DNA of 44,310 nucleotides from an uncultured Bacilli bacterium (GTDB lineage: Bacteria; Bacillota_I; Bacilli_A; RF39; UBA660), in the NCBI GenBank assembly GCA_944371685.1, contig CALVXV010000001.1, forward strand, positions 1 through 44,310, in the 5' to 3' direction. The translations under genes and the position numbers were made by a program. This document shows positions 15,872 to 23,966 of the stretch, piece by piece. The first letter of the stretch is position 1. Every line of letters begins with the position of its first letter. Under the pieces are notes generated by a model that did no database searches, had not been told where the DNA came from, and saw only the letters and a program-made list of their open reading frames with translations.

Positions 15872-17071
15872 ATGATGATTAAAGTTGGTGTATTTTTTGG
15901 TGGCGATTCAGTTGAACACGAAGTAAGTATTATTTCTGCTTTGCAAGCTATGGAAAATATAGATGAAGAAAAATATGAAATTATACCTATTTATATTAGT
16001 AAAGAACGTCATTTTTATACCGGTAATGCCTTAAGAGATATGGAAACTTACAAATATTTTGATAGTATGAAAAAATATGTTAAAGAAATAACCATTTGTC
16101 GTAAAGGTAAAGATATTGTTTTACAAAAGATTAAAGGTATATTTGGCCGTAATGTTAATACTATTGATGTGGCTTTTCCAATCGTTCATGGTAAAGGTGT
16201 GGAAGATGGTTCATTAGCTGGTTATTTAGAAACACTTGGCCTTCCAGTTGTAGGGCCTTCAGTTTTAGGTGCTGCTTTAGGACAAGATAAAGTTGTTTTG
16301 AAACAAGTGTTACAAGCTAATAATATTAAAACCCCAAAATATGTATGGTTTTATGATTATGAATATAGTATGAACAAAGATGATATTTTAAATAAAATTG
16401 AGACTTTAAATTATCCAGTAATTGTTAAACCGGCTAATTTAGGTAGTACTATTGGTATTGGTGTTGCTCATAATAGGAGTGAGTTAGAAACTAAAATTGA
16501 TGAGGCTATAGAATACGAAAAGAAAATAGTAGTTGAAGAAATGATTGCCAATTTACTTGAATTAAACTGTGCAGTTTGTGGTAATTATGAATATTCAGAA
16601 ACGAGTTTAATTGCTGAGATGAAAATGAAACATGAACTATTAACTTTTGAAGATAAATATTTAGGTGGTAGTAAAGGAAAAGGAATGAAGGGTGCTTCTA
16701 AAAATCCGAGTGCTATGTCTAGTAGTGAATTTGACATTCCTGCTAAAATAAATGAAGATATGGAAAATAAAATATATGAAATATCAAAGCAAGTATTTAA
16801 GGTTTTAAATTTAAAAGGAGTTTGCCGTATTGACTATTTGGTTAATAGAAAAACCGGTGAGATTTATGTTAATGAGCCAAATACAATTCCAGGTTCGCTT
16901 GCCTTTTACTTATATAAACCAAAAGGTAAAGATTATAAAACATTAACTGATGAGTTAATTAAATCGGCTATTAAAGATTATAAAAATGAAATGCGTAAAA
17001 CATCTAGTTTTACATCTAATATTTTAAGTGAATATAATGGTACAAAAGGATTTAAAAAGGGAATTAAATAA
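15872..17071 (+). CDS. ddl: D-alanine-D-alanine ligase
   Basis: 399 residues. N-terminal GVFFGGDSVEHEVSIISALQAM is the Ddl signature. The ATP-grasp region includes VKPANLGSTIGIG (about 187-199) and the C-terminal metal-binding EPNTIPGSLAFYLY (about 333-346), with Asn in NEPNT. The Y of LAFYLY, with S in the GSSxG-like loop, suggests a D-Ala product rather than D-Lac, but this is not certain. AGGAG (15861-15865) supports ATG 15872 (a second ATG at 15875 is possible; a TTG at 15869 is too close). It sits between murF and ileS. Confidence 0.93.
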   Translation: MMIKVGVFFGGDSVEHEVSIISALQAMENIDEEKYEIIPIYISKERHFYTGNALRDMETYKYFDSMKKYVKEITICRKGKDIVLQKIKGIFGRNVNTIDVAFPIVHGKGVEDGSLAGYLETLGLPVVGPSVLGAALGQDKVVLKQVLQANNIKTPKYVWFYDYEYSMNKDDILNKIETLNYPVIVKPANLGSTIGIGVAHNRSELETKIDEAIEYEKKIVVEEMIANLLELNCAVCGNYEYSETSLIAEMKMKHELLTFEDKYLGGSKGKGMKGASKNPSAMSSSEFDIPAKINEDMENKIYEISKQVFKVLNLKGVCRIDYLVNRKTGEIYVNEPNTIPGSLAFYLYKPKGKDYKTLTDELIKSAIKDYKNEMRKTSSFTSNILSEYNGTKGFKKGIK

Positions 17072-17088
17072 AATAAGGAGATGTATTT

Positions 17089-19830
17089 ATGGATTATAAA
17101 GATACGTTATTAATGCCACAAACAGAATTTAAAATGCGTGGTAATTTAGCTGAAAATGAAGTTAAACAGCGCCAAGAATGGGATGAGATGGATTTATATA
17201 ATTTAATTAAAAATAAAAATAAAAACAATAAACCATTTATTTTACACGATGGACCACCATATGCCAATGGTAATATTCATTTAGGCCATTCTTTAAATAA
17301 AATCTTAAAAGACTTCATTAACCGTTCTAAAATGATGGAAGGATATTATGTTGAATATATTCCAGGTTGGGATACTCATGGACTACCTATTGAACAAGCT
17401 GTAACTAATAGTGGTATTGATAGAAAGAGTATGTCAGTAGCGGAATTTAGAGAATATTGCAAAGAATATGCCTTAAAACAAGTTGAAACACAAATGGATG
17501 ACTTTAAAAAATTAAATGTCATAGCTGATTGGGAACATCCATATATTACTTTAAAGCCAGAGTATGAAGCTAGACAAATTGAAGTGTTTGCTAAAATGGC
17601 AGCTAAAGGTTTGATTTTTAAGGGGTTAAAGCCAGTATATTGGTCACCAAGTAGTGAGACAGCATTAGCTGAAGCAGAGATTGAATATAAAGATAAAGTT
17701 GATCCATCAATTTATGTTGCTTTTACGGTTACTGATGGAAATGAATATGTTCAAGCAGGTGATAAATTAGTTATTTGGACAACTACACCTTGGACTTTAC
17801 CAGGTAACTTAGGTGTATGTATTGGCGAAGAATTTGATTATTCAAAGGTAAAAGTAGGGGATAATAATTATATTGTAGCCACTGAATTATTAGAAAATTT
17901 AATGCAAGAATTTGGCTTTGAAAATTATGAAAAAATTGCTACATTTAAAGGTAAAGATATTGTAGGTATTAAATATCAACATCCATTTATGGATAGAACC
18001 TCACCAGTTGTAACTGCTGATCATGTAACTTTAGATGCTGGAACTGGTTTGGTTCATACTGCACCAGCTTATGGTGAAGATGATTTTATTGCTGGTAAAA
18101 AATATAATTTAGGTATGGTCAATGGAGTTAATGATAGAGGTATTTTAACTAAAGAGTCAGGTATGTTTGAAGGTTTATCTGTGGAAGATGCCAACAAAGA
18201 AATTCCAAAATGGTTAAAGGAAAATGGCTATTTATTAAAATTAAAGAAAATTACACACTCATATCCCCATGATTGGCGAACTAAAAAACCAATTATTTTT
18301 AGAGCAACTAAGCAATGGTTTTGTAGTGTAGATAAAATTAGAGATGAAATTTTACATGAATTAGATACAAATGTGAAATTCCATACTGAGTGGGGTAAAA
18401 CTAGAATTTATAATATGATTAAAGATAGAGGAGACTGGTGTATTTCAAGACAGAGAGCTTGGGGCGTACCAATTCCAATCTTTTATAACGAAGATGGCTC
18501 AGAAATTGTCGATTATGACGTTATGATGCATGTCGCTTCCTTATTTAGAGAACATGGTTCAAATATTTGGTTTGAAAAAGATGCTAAAGACCTACTTCCA
18601 AAAGGATATACTAATCCGGCAAGTCCAAATGGTAAATTTACTAAAGAAACAGATATCATGGATGTATGGTTTGATTCAGGAACTTCTTGGGCGGGTACAC
18701 TTCTTGAAAGAAAATTACCATATCCAGCTGATGTTTATTTAGAAGGCTCTGATCAATATCGTGGATGGTTTAATTCGTCATTAATTTGTAGTATGGCTTA
18801 TAGTGGCCATAGTCCATATAAGGAATTAGTATCTGCTGGTTTTGTTCTTGATGGTAAAGGCTTTAAAATGAGTAAAAGTATTGGTAATATTGTAAGACCT
18901 ATGGATGTGGTAGGTAAACAAGGAGCTGATATTTTAAGACTTTGGGTAGCCAGTGTTGATTATACCGAAGATGTAAGATTTAGTGATGAACTATTATCGC
19001 AAGTAAAAGAAGCTTATAGAAAAATTAGAAATACTTATAGATTTATGTTAGGTAACTTATTTGACTTTAATCCAGCTAATGATAAAGTTTCTTATGATAA
19101 ATTACCTGTTGCTGATCAATATATGTTAATTGAACTTAATGATATTATTGCTAAAGTAATTAAAGAATATGATGCTTATAATTATGATGAAATTTATAAA
19201 ATTATCAATAATTATGTTAATTCACTTTCAAACTTTTATTTAGATTTTACTAAAGATATTTTATATATTGAAAAAGCTGATAGTTATGTTAGAAGAAGTG
19301 TTCAAACTGTTTTATATGAAATTTTAACTTCATTAATTAAATTGATGGCCCCAATTTTACCATACACTAGTGAAGAAGTGTATAAACTTCTTCCAGGTAA
19401 AAAAGAAAAAAGTGTTCATTTAGAAAACTTCCCAGAAGTAAAAACTTATAAAAATGAAGTTGAATTAAGAGAAATGTTTGATTTATTCTTTGGTATTAAA
19501 GATGATGTTTATAAAGCTTTGGAAGAAGCTCGTAATGATAAACTAATTGGTAAATCTCTTGAAGCTAAAGTATTCTTAAAACTAAGAGATGAGGATAAAG
19601 AAACATTGAAACCAATTCTTTCAAATTTAAAACAATTGTTTATTGTCTCAGATGTTGTTCTGACAGCTGAAGAACTTCCTAAATATGAATATGCCGGAGT
19701 TCAAGTACAAAAATTTGAAGGTGAAAGATGCGAGAGATGTTGGAATTACTTTAATGAAATTGATATAACTGATCATTTATGTCCAAGATGTCACGAAATT
19801 GTTGAAACTTTAAATAAAAAAGAAGATTAA
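17089..19830 (+). CDS. ileS: Isoleucine-tRNA ligase
   Basis: 913 residues, bacterial (type 1) length. The HIGH region is GPPYANGNIHLGH (about 54-66). The editing domain carries WTTTPWTLPGN. KMSKS is seen at about 596-600. A C-terminal zinc knuckle C-x2-C plus C-x2-C is present (CERCWN and CPRCHE). The enzyme charges tRNA-Ile and proofreads valine. It is the last gene of the unit controlled by the Ile T-box at 13272-13481, about 3.6 kb upstream, and perhaps also by the internal promoter at 13483. RBS AAGGAGATG precedes the start. A strong terminator overlaps its end. Confidence 0.97.
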   Translation: MDYKDTLLMPQTEFKMRGNLAENEVKQRQEWDEMDLYNLIKNKNKNNKPFILHDGPPYANGNIHLGHSLNKILKDFINRSKMMEGYYVEYIPGWDTHGLPIEQAVTNSGIDRKSMSVAEFREYCKEYALKQVETQMDDFKKLNVIADWEHPYITLKPEYEARQIEVFAKMAAKGLIFKGLKPVYWSPSSETALAEAEIEYKDKVDPSIYVAFTVTDGNEYVQAGDKLVIWTTTPWTLPGNLGVCIGEEFDYSKVKVGDNNYIVATELLENLMQEFGFENYEKIATFKGKDIVGIKYQHPFMDRTSPVVTADHVTLDAGTGLVHTAPAYGEDDFIAGKKYNLGMVNGVNDRGILTKESGMFEGLSVEDANKEIPKWLKENGYLLKLKKITHSYPHDWRTKKPIIFRATKQWFCSVDKIRDEILHELDTNVKFHTEWGKTRIYNMIKDRGDWCISRQRAWGVPIPIFYNEDGSEIVDYDVMMHVASLFREHGSNIWFEKDAKDLLPKGYTNPASPNGKFTKETDIMDVWFDSGTSWAGTLLERKLPYPADVYLEGSDQYRGWFNSSLICSMAYSGHSPYKELVSAGFVLDGKGFKMSKSIGNIVRPMDVVGKQGADILRLWVASVDYTEDVRFSDELLSQVKEAYRKIRNTYRFMLGNLFDFNPANDKVSYDKLPVADQYMLIELNDIIAKVIKEYDAYNYDEIYKIINNYVNSLSNFYLDFTKDILYIEKADSYVRRSVQTVLYEILTSLIKLMAPILPYTSEEVYKLLPGKKEKSVHLENFPEVKTYKNEVELREMFDLFFGIKDDVYKALEEARNDKLIGKSLEAKVFLKLRDEDKETLKPILSNLKQLFIVSDVVLTAEELPKYEYAGVQVQKFEGERCERCWNYFNEIDITDHLCPRCHEIVETLNKKED

Positions 19831-19850
19831 TTTGAATCTTCTTTTTATGT
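19817..19850 (+). terminator. Rho-independent terminator of the ileS operon
   Basis: AAAAAGAAGATT (19817-19828) pairs perfectly with AATCTTCTTTTT (19835-19846) around a 6-nt loop. The 5' arm lies in the last codons of ileS. Confidence 0.85.
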
Positions 19851-19969
19851 ATATAAGTTGGGAGTTCCCAGTATGTCATACAAAGCATGCATGTGATTAT
19901 AATGCAGCAGTTAATATAATGTTTAAAGGTTTAAAAATATATACGAAAGGATTAAAACAAGTTGTCTAA
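19847..19969 (+). pseudogene. C-terminal scrap of a TnpB (IS200/IS605 OrfB) transposase
   Basis: A 40-codon frame beginning at ATG 19847 contains H-A-C-D-Y-N-A-A-V-N-I (about residues 14-24). This matches the end of TnpB, where a zinc-knuckle Cys/His is followed by (R)DxNAAxNI, the third RuvC acidic residue. It is preceded by WEFPVC and followed by GLKIYTKGLKQ, typical of the extreme C-terminus. Nothing of the upstream RuvC/HTH parts remains, because ileS and its terminator lie immediately before. No right-end hairpin or partner tnpA was identified. The stretch 19847-20035 holds nothing else recognisable. The frame has no ribosome site of its own. Confidence 0.7.
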
Positions 19970-20035
19970 TAAATAAATTTTGACTTTTATCCTACAAAAA
20001 TCATAAAATTAATTTTAAAATATAGTAATAAATTA

Positions 20036-20950
20036 TTATCGTACTACATAAGGATCTGTAGGAGTTCCACTACCAGTAAGCTCAACCTTATCAGATAAAT
20101 AGACTACTGGATAAACACCAATTTCACTATTAGTCGTATAAGTAATAAGTCCAGATCCATTAAAGCCATATGCGTTATCATTAGTAGGTGTTATAGTCCA
20201 CATATAGGAATCGGTGGAATACATTATTAGTGAACTTAGCCAATTTGTACTATTACAAGACCCATAATTAGCATCATCTAACGAAACTGTACTACATCGA
20301 GTTATATCGCTATTAGTTCTTAAATATTCAGATACACTAATAGTACTTATGTATCCTGAATATATTTTTGAGTTTTCATCACCTATAATATTTTCTAGAT
20401 CATCATAGTGGCTAGTCTTTATCTTACCGTATCCAAAATTTCCTTTAACAATTTTACTTTTATCTATATCGGAAATCCAGTAGTTATAATAATCATTTGC
20501 CATTGAATAAGCGCCTGATTGAGAACCATACCCAGTCCCCACACTATCTGTTTTTAATATTTTAAGCGTTCCATTTGCTTCAACAGATATTATTCTCCAC
20601 ATTCTTCCTGCAAACACTATATAATTATTTGGATCTGTTCCTTTAAAAAAGTACCTACCATCTTCATATTCATCTTTATAAAGACCGTCACCTGAAATGA
20701 CAGTATCATGTTTTAAATCTGAAGAAGAACTGCTACCTGTACAAGTATTATAAAGTTCATCTATAGCACCTTGAACATTTGTTGAAGAAAGACCACTTTC
20801 TTTATTATCATAAGTTACATCATTACTTGGAAAATAAGTTGCAGCTGATACCCCAATTGTACTAAAAAATAAAGCTGTAGTTACAAATATAAATGCTCTG
20901 GTTTTAAATATTTTCTTAATTTTTTCCTTACCATTCTTTATTACACACAT
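20036..20950 (-). CDS. Secreted/anchored surface protein, AIDEL-repeat family, unknown role
   Basis: 304 residues. A basic N-terminus and one hydrophobic helix (about 17-38, ending in VSAATYFPS) act as signal peptide or anchor. Next comes a short conserved segment with N-V-Q-G-A-I-D-E-L-Y-N-T-C (about 59-71). Then a beta-rich domain follows with GTDPNNYIVFAGRMWRIISV, and the C-terminal strand is VYPVVYLSDKVELTGSGTPTDPYVV. The same N- and C-terminal motifs recur in the broken gene at 33722-34607, so this is a family within the genome. It is exported and probably a surface or pilin-like protein; the function is unknown. The minus-strand RBS AGGAGG lies about 12 bp before this ATG, which is long, so a slightly different start is possible. 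Confidence 0.75.
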   Translation of the reverse strand: MCVIKNGKEKIKKIFKTRAFIFVTTALFFSTIGVSAATYFPSNDVTYDNKESGLSSTNVQGAIDELYNTCTGSSSSSDLKHDTVISGDGLYKDEYEDGRYFFKGTDPNNYIVFAGRMWRIISVEANGTLKILKTDSVGTGYGSQSGAYSMANDYYNYWISDIDKSKIVKGNFGYGKIKTSHYDDLENIIGDENSKIYSGYISTISVSEYLRTNSDITRCSTVSLDDANYGSCNSTNWLSSLIMYSTDSYMWTITPTNDNAYGFNGSGLITYTTNSEIGVYPVVYLSDKVELTGSGTPTDPYVVR

Positions 20951-21056
20951 ATCATAAATCTACCTCCTATTATAATTATATCATTTTTAGTCTATTTCCC
21001 CCAGAAATATTATATTTTCCCAAATAAATGTAAAAATAATGTTGGTGAAATAGATT

Positions 21057-21494
21057 ATGATAGTGAAAAATTTAAGATATTGCAGAGAAAATTTAGAATT
21101 AAAGCAAAAGGAGATAGCTGAAATATTAGGCGTCACTTATTCGACAGTATCCGGTTGGGAAACAGGTAAGGATACAGTTCCTTTAAAAAAATTGATTGAA
21201 TTTGCCAACATTTATAATTTAAGTCTGGATTATCTTTTTGGCTTAACAAACAATAATGAAAAATATAAACCCTTAACTATTGATTTAAAAGAAGTAGGGA
21301 AGAACTTAAAAAATATTAGAATAAAGAATAAAAAAACGCAAAGCGAGATTGCGGATATATTAAATACTAGTCAATCGGCTTATGCGCATTATGAAAATGC
21401 CATCTATTTAATTCCAACTAGTTTTCTATTTAACTTAAGCAAAATTTATAAAGATTTTTCTATAGATGAAATATTAGGTAGAGAAAAAAATTAA
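21057..21494 (+). CDS. Two-domain XRE (HTH_3) transcriptional regulator
   Basis: 145 residues made of two helix-turn-helix domains in tandem. The first (about 4-62) has KQKEIAEILGVTYSTVSGWETG, then the SLDYLFGLT end typical of XRE proteins. The second (about 74-140) has TQSEIADILNTSQSAYAHYENA. Two DNA-reading heads in one chain suggest binding to a long or paired half-site. It has no effector domain. GGTGA precedes ATG 21057 by about 9 bp. The divergent neighbour is the surface protein. The gene ends tail-to-tail with sigK, overlapping by 4 bp. Confidence 0.9.
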   Translation: MIVKNLRYCRENLELKQKEIAEILGVTYSTVSGWETGKDTVPLKKLIEFANIYNLSLDYLFGLTNNNEKYKPLTIDLKEVGKNLKNIRIKNKKTQSEIADILNTSQSAYAHYENAIYLIPTSFLFNLSKIYKDFSIDEILGREKN

Positions 21495-22183
21495 CTATTT
21501 TTATTTTTGATGAATTCTCTAAGCATTTTAGTTAATGCTCTTTTTTCTATTCTGGATACATAACTTCTGGAAATACCAAGCTCCTTTGCAATTTCTTTTT
21601 GAGTTATTTCGTCTTTTCCATCCAAACCATATCTTTTAATAATTATTTCTTTTTCTCGATCAGTTAAAACTTTAAAGTATTTTTTTAGCAACTTAATATT
21701 ATCTTGAATATGTATATCTAAAGCAAAATCTGGTTTATCAGTTTTTAGTATATCTAAAAAAGTAATGGCATTTCCTTCTTTATCAAAGCCAATCGGTTCA
21801 TCAATACTAATATTTTTATTATTTTTCTTATCTGACCTAAAAAACATTAGAATTTCATTTTCAATACATCTGGCACAGTAAGTGGTAAGTCTCGTTTTAT
21901 GTTTAAAAGAGTAGCTATCTACGCCTTTAATTAAACCAATAGTGCCTATACTAATTAAATCATCACTCATTTCAGAGCCATGGTCATATTTTTTAACAAT
22001 ATGAGCAACTAATCTAAGATTATGTTCAATAAGTTTTGCTCTCGCATTTTGATCACCCATATTCGCAAGTTTAATGTATTTTTCTTCATCTTCTTTAGAT
22101 AAAGGATCAGGAAATACATTATTAGAATAAGAAGCTGTAAAAAGATAAAAGTCTTTAAATAGCTTTTTTAGAAATTCAAACAT
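21491..22183 (-). CDS. sigK: Sporulation RNA polymerase sigma factor SigK
   Basis: 230 residues. An N-terminal pro-sequence-like helix (1-20) precedes FPDPLSKEDEEKYI. Region 2 is LIEHNLRLVAHIVKKYD and DLISIGTIGLIKGVDSY (about 48-92). DEPIGFDKEGNAI (about 126-138) is specific to SigK/SigE, and region 4 HTH is TQKEIAKELGISRSYVSRIEKR (about 195-216). SigK drives late mother-cell genes (coat, cortex). The reading frame is continuous, with no skin-type interruption. Minus-strand RBS is GAGGTGTGA. A weak sigma-E-like -10 (CATATATT, 22204-22211 on the minus strand) lies 20 bp upstream. A candidate target, the YjcZ peptide, is at 39974-40126. Confidence 0.92.
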   Translation of the reverse strand: MFEFLKKLFKDFYLFTASYSNNVFPDPLSKEDEEKYIKLANMGDQNARAKLIEHNLRLVAHIVKKYDHGSEMSDDLISIGTIGLIKGVDSYSFKHKTRLTTYCARCIENEILMFFRSDKKNNKNISIDEPIGFDKEGNAITFLDILKTDKPDFALDIHIQDNIKLLKKYFKVLTDREKEIIIKRYGLDGKDEITQKEIAKELGISRSYVSRIEKRALTKMLREFIKNKNS

Positions 22184-22459
22184 TAAATCACACCTCTAAT
22201 TAAAATATATGTGATAAGAATGTAAAAAATAATAAAGTTGCTGACATGAAAAAAATAATTTCATACATTTTCTTTTATTATATTCAAAAATTAAAACACG
22301 TTAGAAGAATAAACCTCTAACATATTTTTGCAATAAAATCTAATTTAAAGAAGATGTATCACATGAGATTATAAAAAGAAAGTAAATATAGGGAAAAAAG
22401 AAAAAATATAGTATAATTATATTGATCAAATCTTTTTATATTTGAAAGGAAGTGCTATT

Positions 22460-23941
22460 ATGAAACAAAATAACCTCCGTACTTATAGACGAAGAAACGT
22501 AACTAGGAAAAGTGGGTTTCATACTTGCGATGAAACAACAGGTAGTGAATGTATAATTGTAAATGCAGAAAAATTTATGTCATCTGATAATAAAGAAGTT
22601 TTTATATTTAAAAGAGACAATCTACAATTAGTGAATTTATTCAAAAGTAATTTAGGAATTTTATGTTTTGGAGGATATTTGTTTATTAACAAAAAAGTAA
22701 ATATTTGTTTTGACATTCAATACGATTACAATAATAAACATTATACTACATTAATAGAAAATAAAACATCAATAGATAAAAATGATTGGAATAATATCGG
22801 TTTTCATATAGAAATTCCTTTAACGGGAGATAATATTTTAAAAAATGTTATAGTTAAAATGACTATAGAATCAAATGAAGGTAATTTTGAAGCTGAATTT
22901 GTAAGTTTTGATTTTGACTCTTTAAACAAAAAAGAGTTTACTGATAAAACATTTGAAAAAAGTTTTCATCAGAAAACTAATATGTGTATACCATATTTAT
23001 ATTATTTAAATACAGAATATTCAATAAATAAATATTTAATATCTGATCAATTATTTTCTATAGGCCAATATGTTGTTTTAAAAAGTTGTAATAGATGTGG
23101 AAGATTTTTACCAATTAATATTTATAACGAAATAAATACTTTAAGTTTTTCGTTGCACTGCAAAAAATTAGCACCTTGTAATCATTCGGCTTTTAGATCA
23201 TATACTATTCAAAATAATTGTGATCAAGAAGAAATTGTTAAATCTGGAATTAATATAGAAGATGGTAAGGTAATTTCTTATTATGGTCATCAATTAGAGT
23301 GTAAAGCATGTAAAAAGTTTTTTGTTAATATGCCACTAAATCCACAAAGAAATGCACAACAATTTAAAGAAGATGGATTGAGACGTAGAGCCATTGAAGT
23401 TTTGATTAATAATTTGTTGAAAAAAAATTTAATTCATTTTGAATTTGAAAGAAAAAATAAAAGTGAGTTTTCAAAATATATTTGGGATAAGTTTAATCAT
23501 AAATGTTTTAAGTGCAAAAAAGATTTGCAATTATCTGAAATGAATTTAGATCATACAATGCCACTTGCTTATTTATATAGATTAGATGAGACTGCCACTT
23601 GTTTATGTGCTAGTCACAATTCTCAAAAAAGTGACCATTTCCCAGTAGATTATTATACAGAAGATGAATTATTAGAATTAAGTAAAATAACTGGTTTAAG
23701 TTTAGAAAAATTACATAGTCGAGAGATAAATAATCAAGTTTTGCAACTTCTTGTAGATAATATAGTTTGGTTTTATGATGATTTTTTAATGAATCCAGAT
23801 TATCAAAAAGTTAGAGATGGAATATTAACAGCCGATAAAATTAATGATTCATTAAAGAGAGTTATAAAAGGTAAAGTCGATTTAGCCGAAGAATATAAAA
23901 AAGTAACAGGACATTATCCTAATTCTGTTACAATAATCTAA
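22460..23941 (+). CDS. HNH endonuclease, probable type II restriction enzyme
   Basis: 493 residues. The C-terminal HNH module (about 335-410) contains CFKC (349-352), then LDHTMPLAYL (D364, H365), then CLCASHNSQKSDH (about 380-393). This gives the beta-beta-alpha metal pattern D-H, N, and N/K. Two further CxxC pairs (about 210-213 and 281-284) probably form another zinc site. The N-terminal 200 residues are beta-rich and lack a recognised domain; they may read DNA. The partner is the methyltransferase at 23949-26360, arranged tail-to-tail, which supports a restriction role. Start ATG 22460 follows AAAGGAAG. A TTG at 22442 sits before that site and is less likely. A TATAAT at 22412-22417 is the probable -10. 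Confidence 0.82.
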   Translation: MKQNNLRTYRRRNVTRKSGFHTCDETTGSECIIVNAEKFMSSDNKEVFIFKRDNLQLVNLFKSNLGILCFGGYLFINKKVNICFDIQYDYNNKHYTTLIENKTSIDKNDWNNIGFHIEIPLTGDNILKNVIVKMTIESNEGNFEAEFVSFDFDSLNKKEFTDKTFEKSFHQKTNMCIPYLYYLNTEYSINKYLISDQLFSIGQYVVLKSCNRCGRFLPINIYNEINTLSFSLHCKKLAPCNHSAFRSYTIQNNCDQEEIVKSGINIEDGKVISYYGHQLECKACKKFFVNMPLNPQRNAQQFKEDGLRRRAIEVLINNLLKKNLIHFEFERKNKSEFSKYIWDKFNHKCFKCKKDLQLSEMNLDHTMPLAYLYRLDETATCLCASHNSQKSDHFPVDYYTEDELLELSKITGLSLEKLHSREINNQVLQLLVDNIVWFYDDFLMNPDYQKVRDGILTADKINDSLKRVIKGKVDLAEEYKKVTGHYPNSVTII

Positions 23942-23966
23942 AAAAGTACTATTTTGTACTCTTTTT
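23941..23966. terminator. Bidirectional terminator between nuclease and methyltransferase
   Basis: AGTAC (23945-23949) pairs with GTACT (23956-23960). Flanking A- and T-runs extend the stem with one bulge. It overlaps the stop codons of both genes. Confidence 0.7.

Noticed and set aside
18530..18742. 70-codon plus-strand ORF inside ileS
   Set aside because: Out-of-frame shadow. The ileS frame is continuous and carries the expected motifs.
22300..22327. GTTAGA/TCTAAC hairpin followed by ATATTTTT in the sigK-nuclease divergent region
   Set aside because: Only a 6-bp stem with a 10-nt loop and no gene ending there. It is not supportable as a terminator. The rest of 22184-22459 shows only promoter-like AT-rich DNA.
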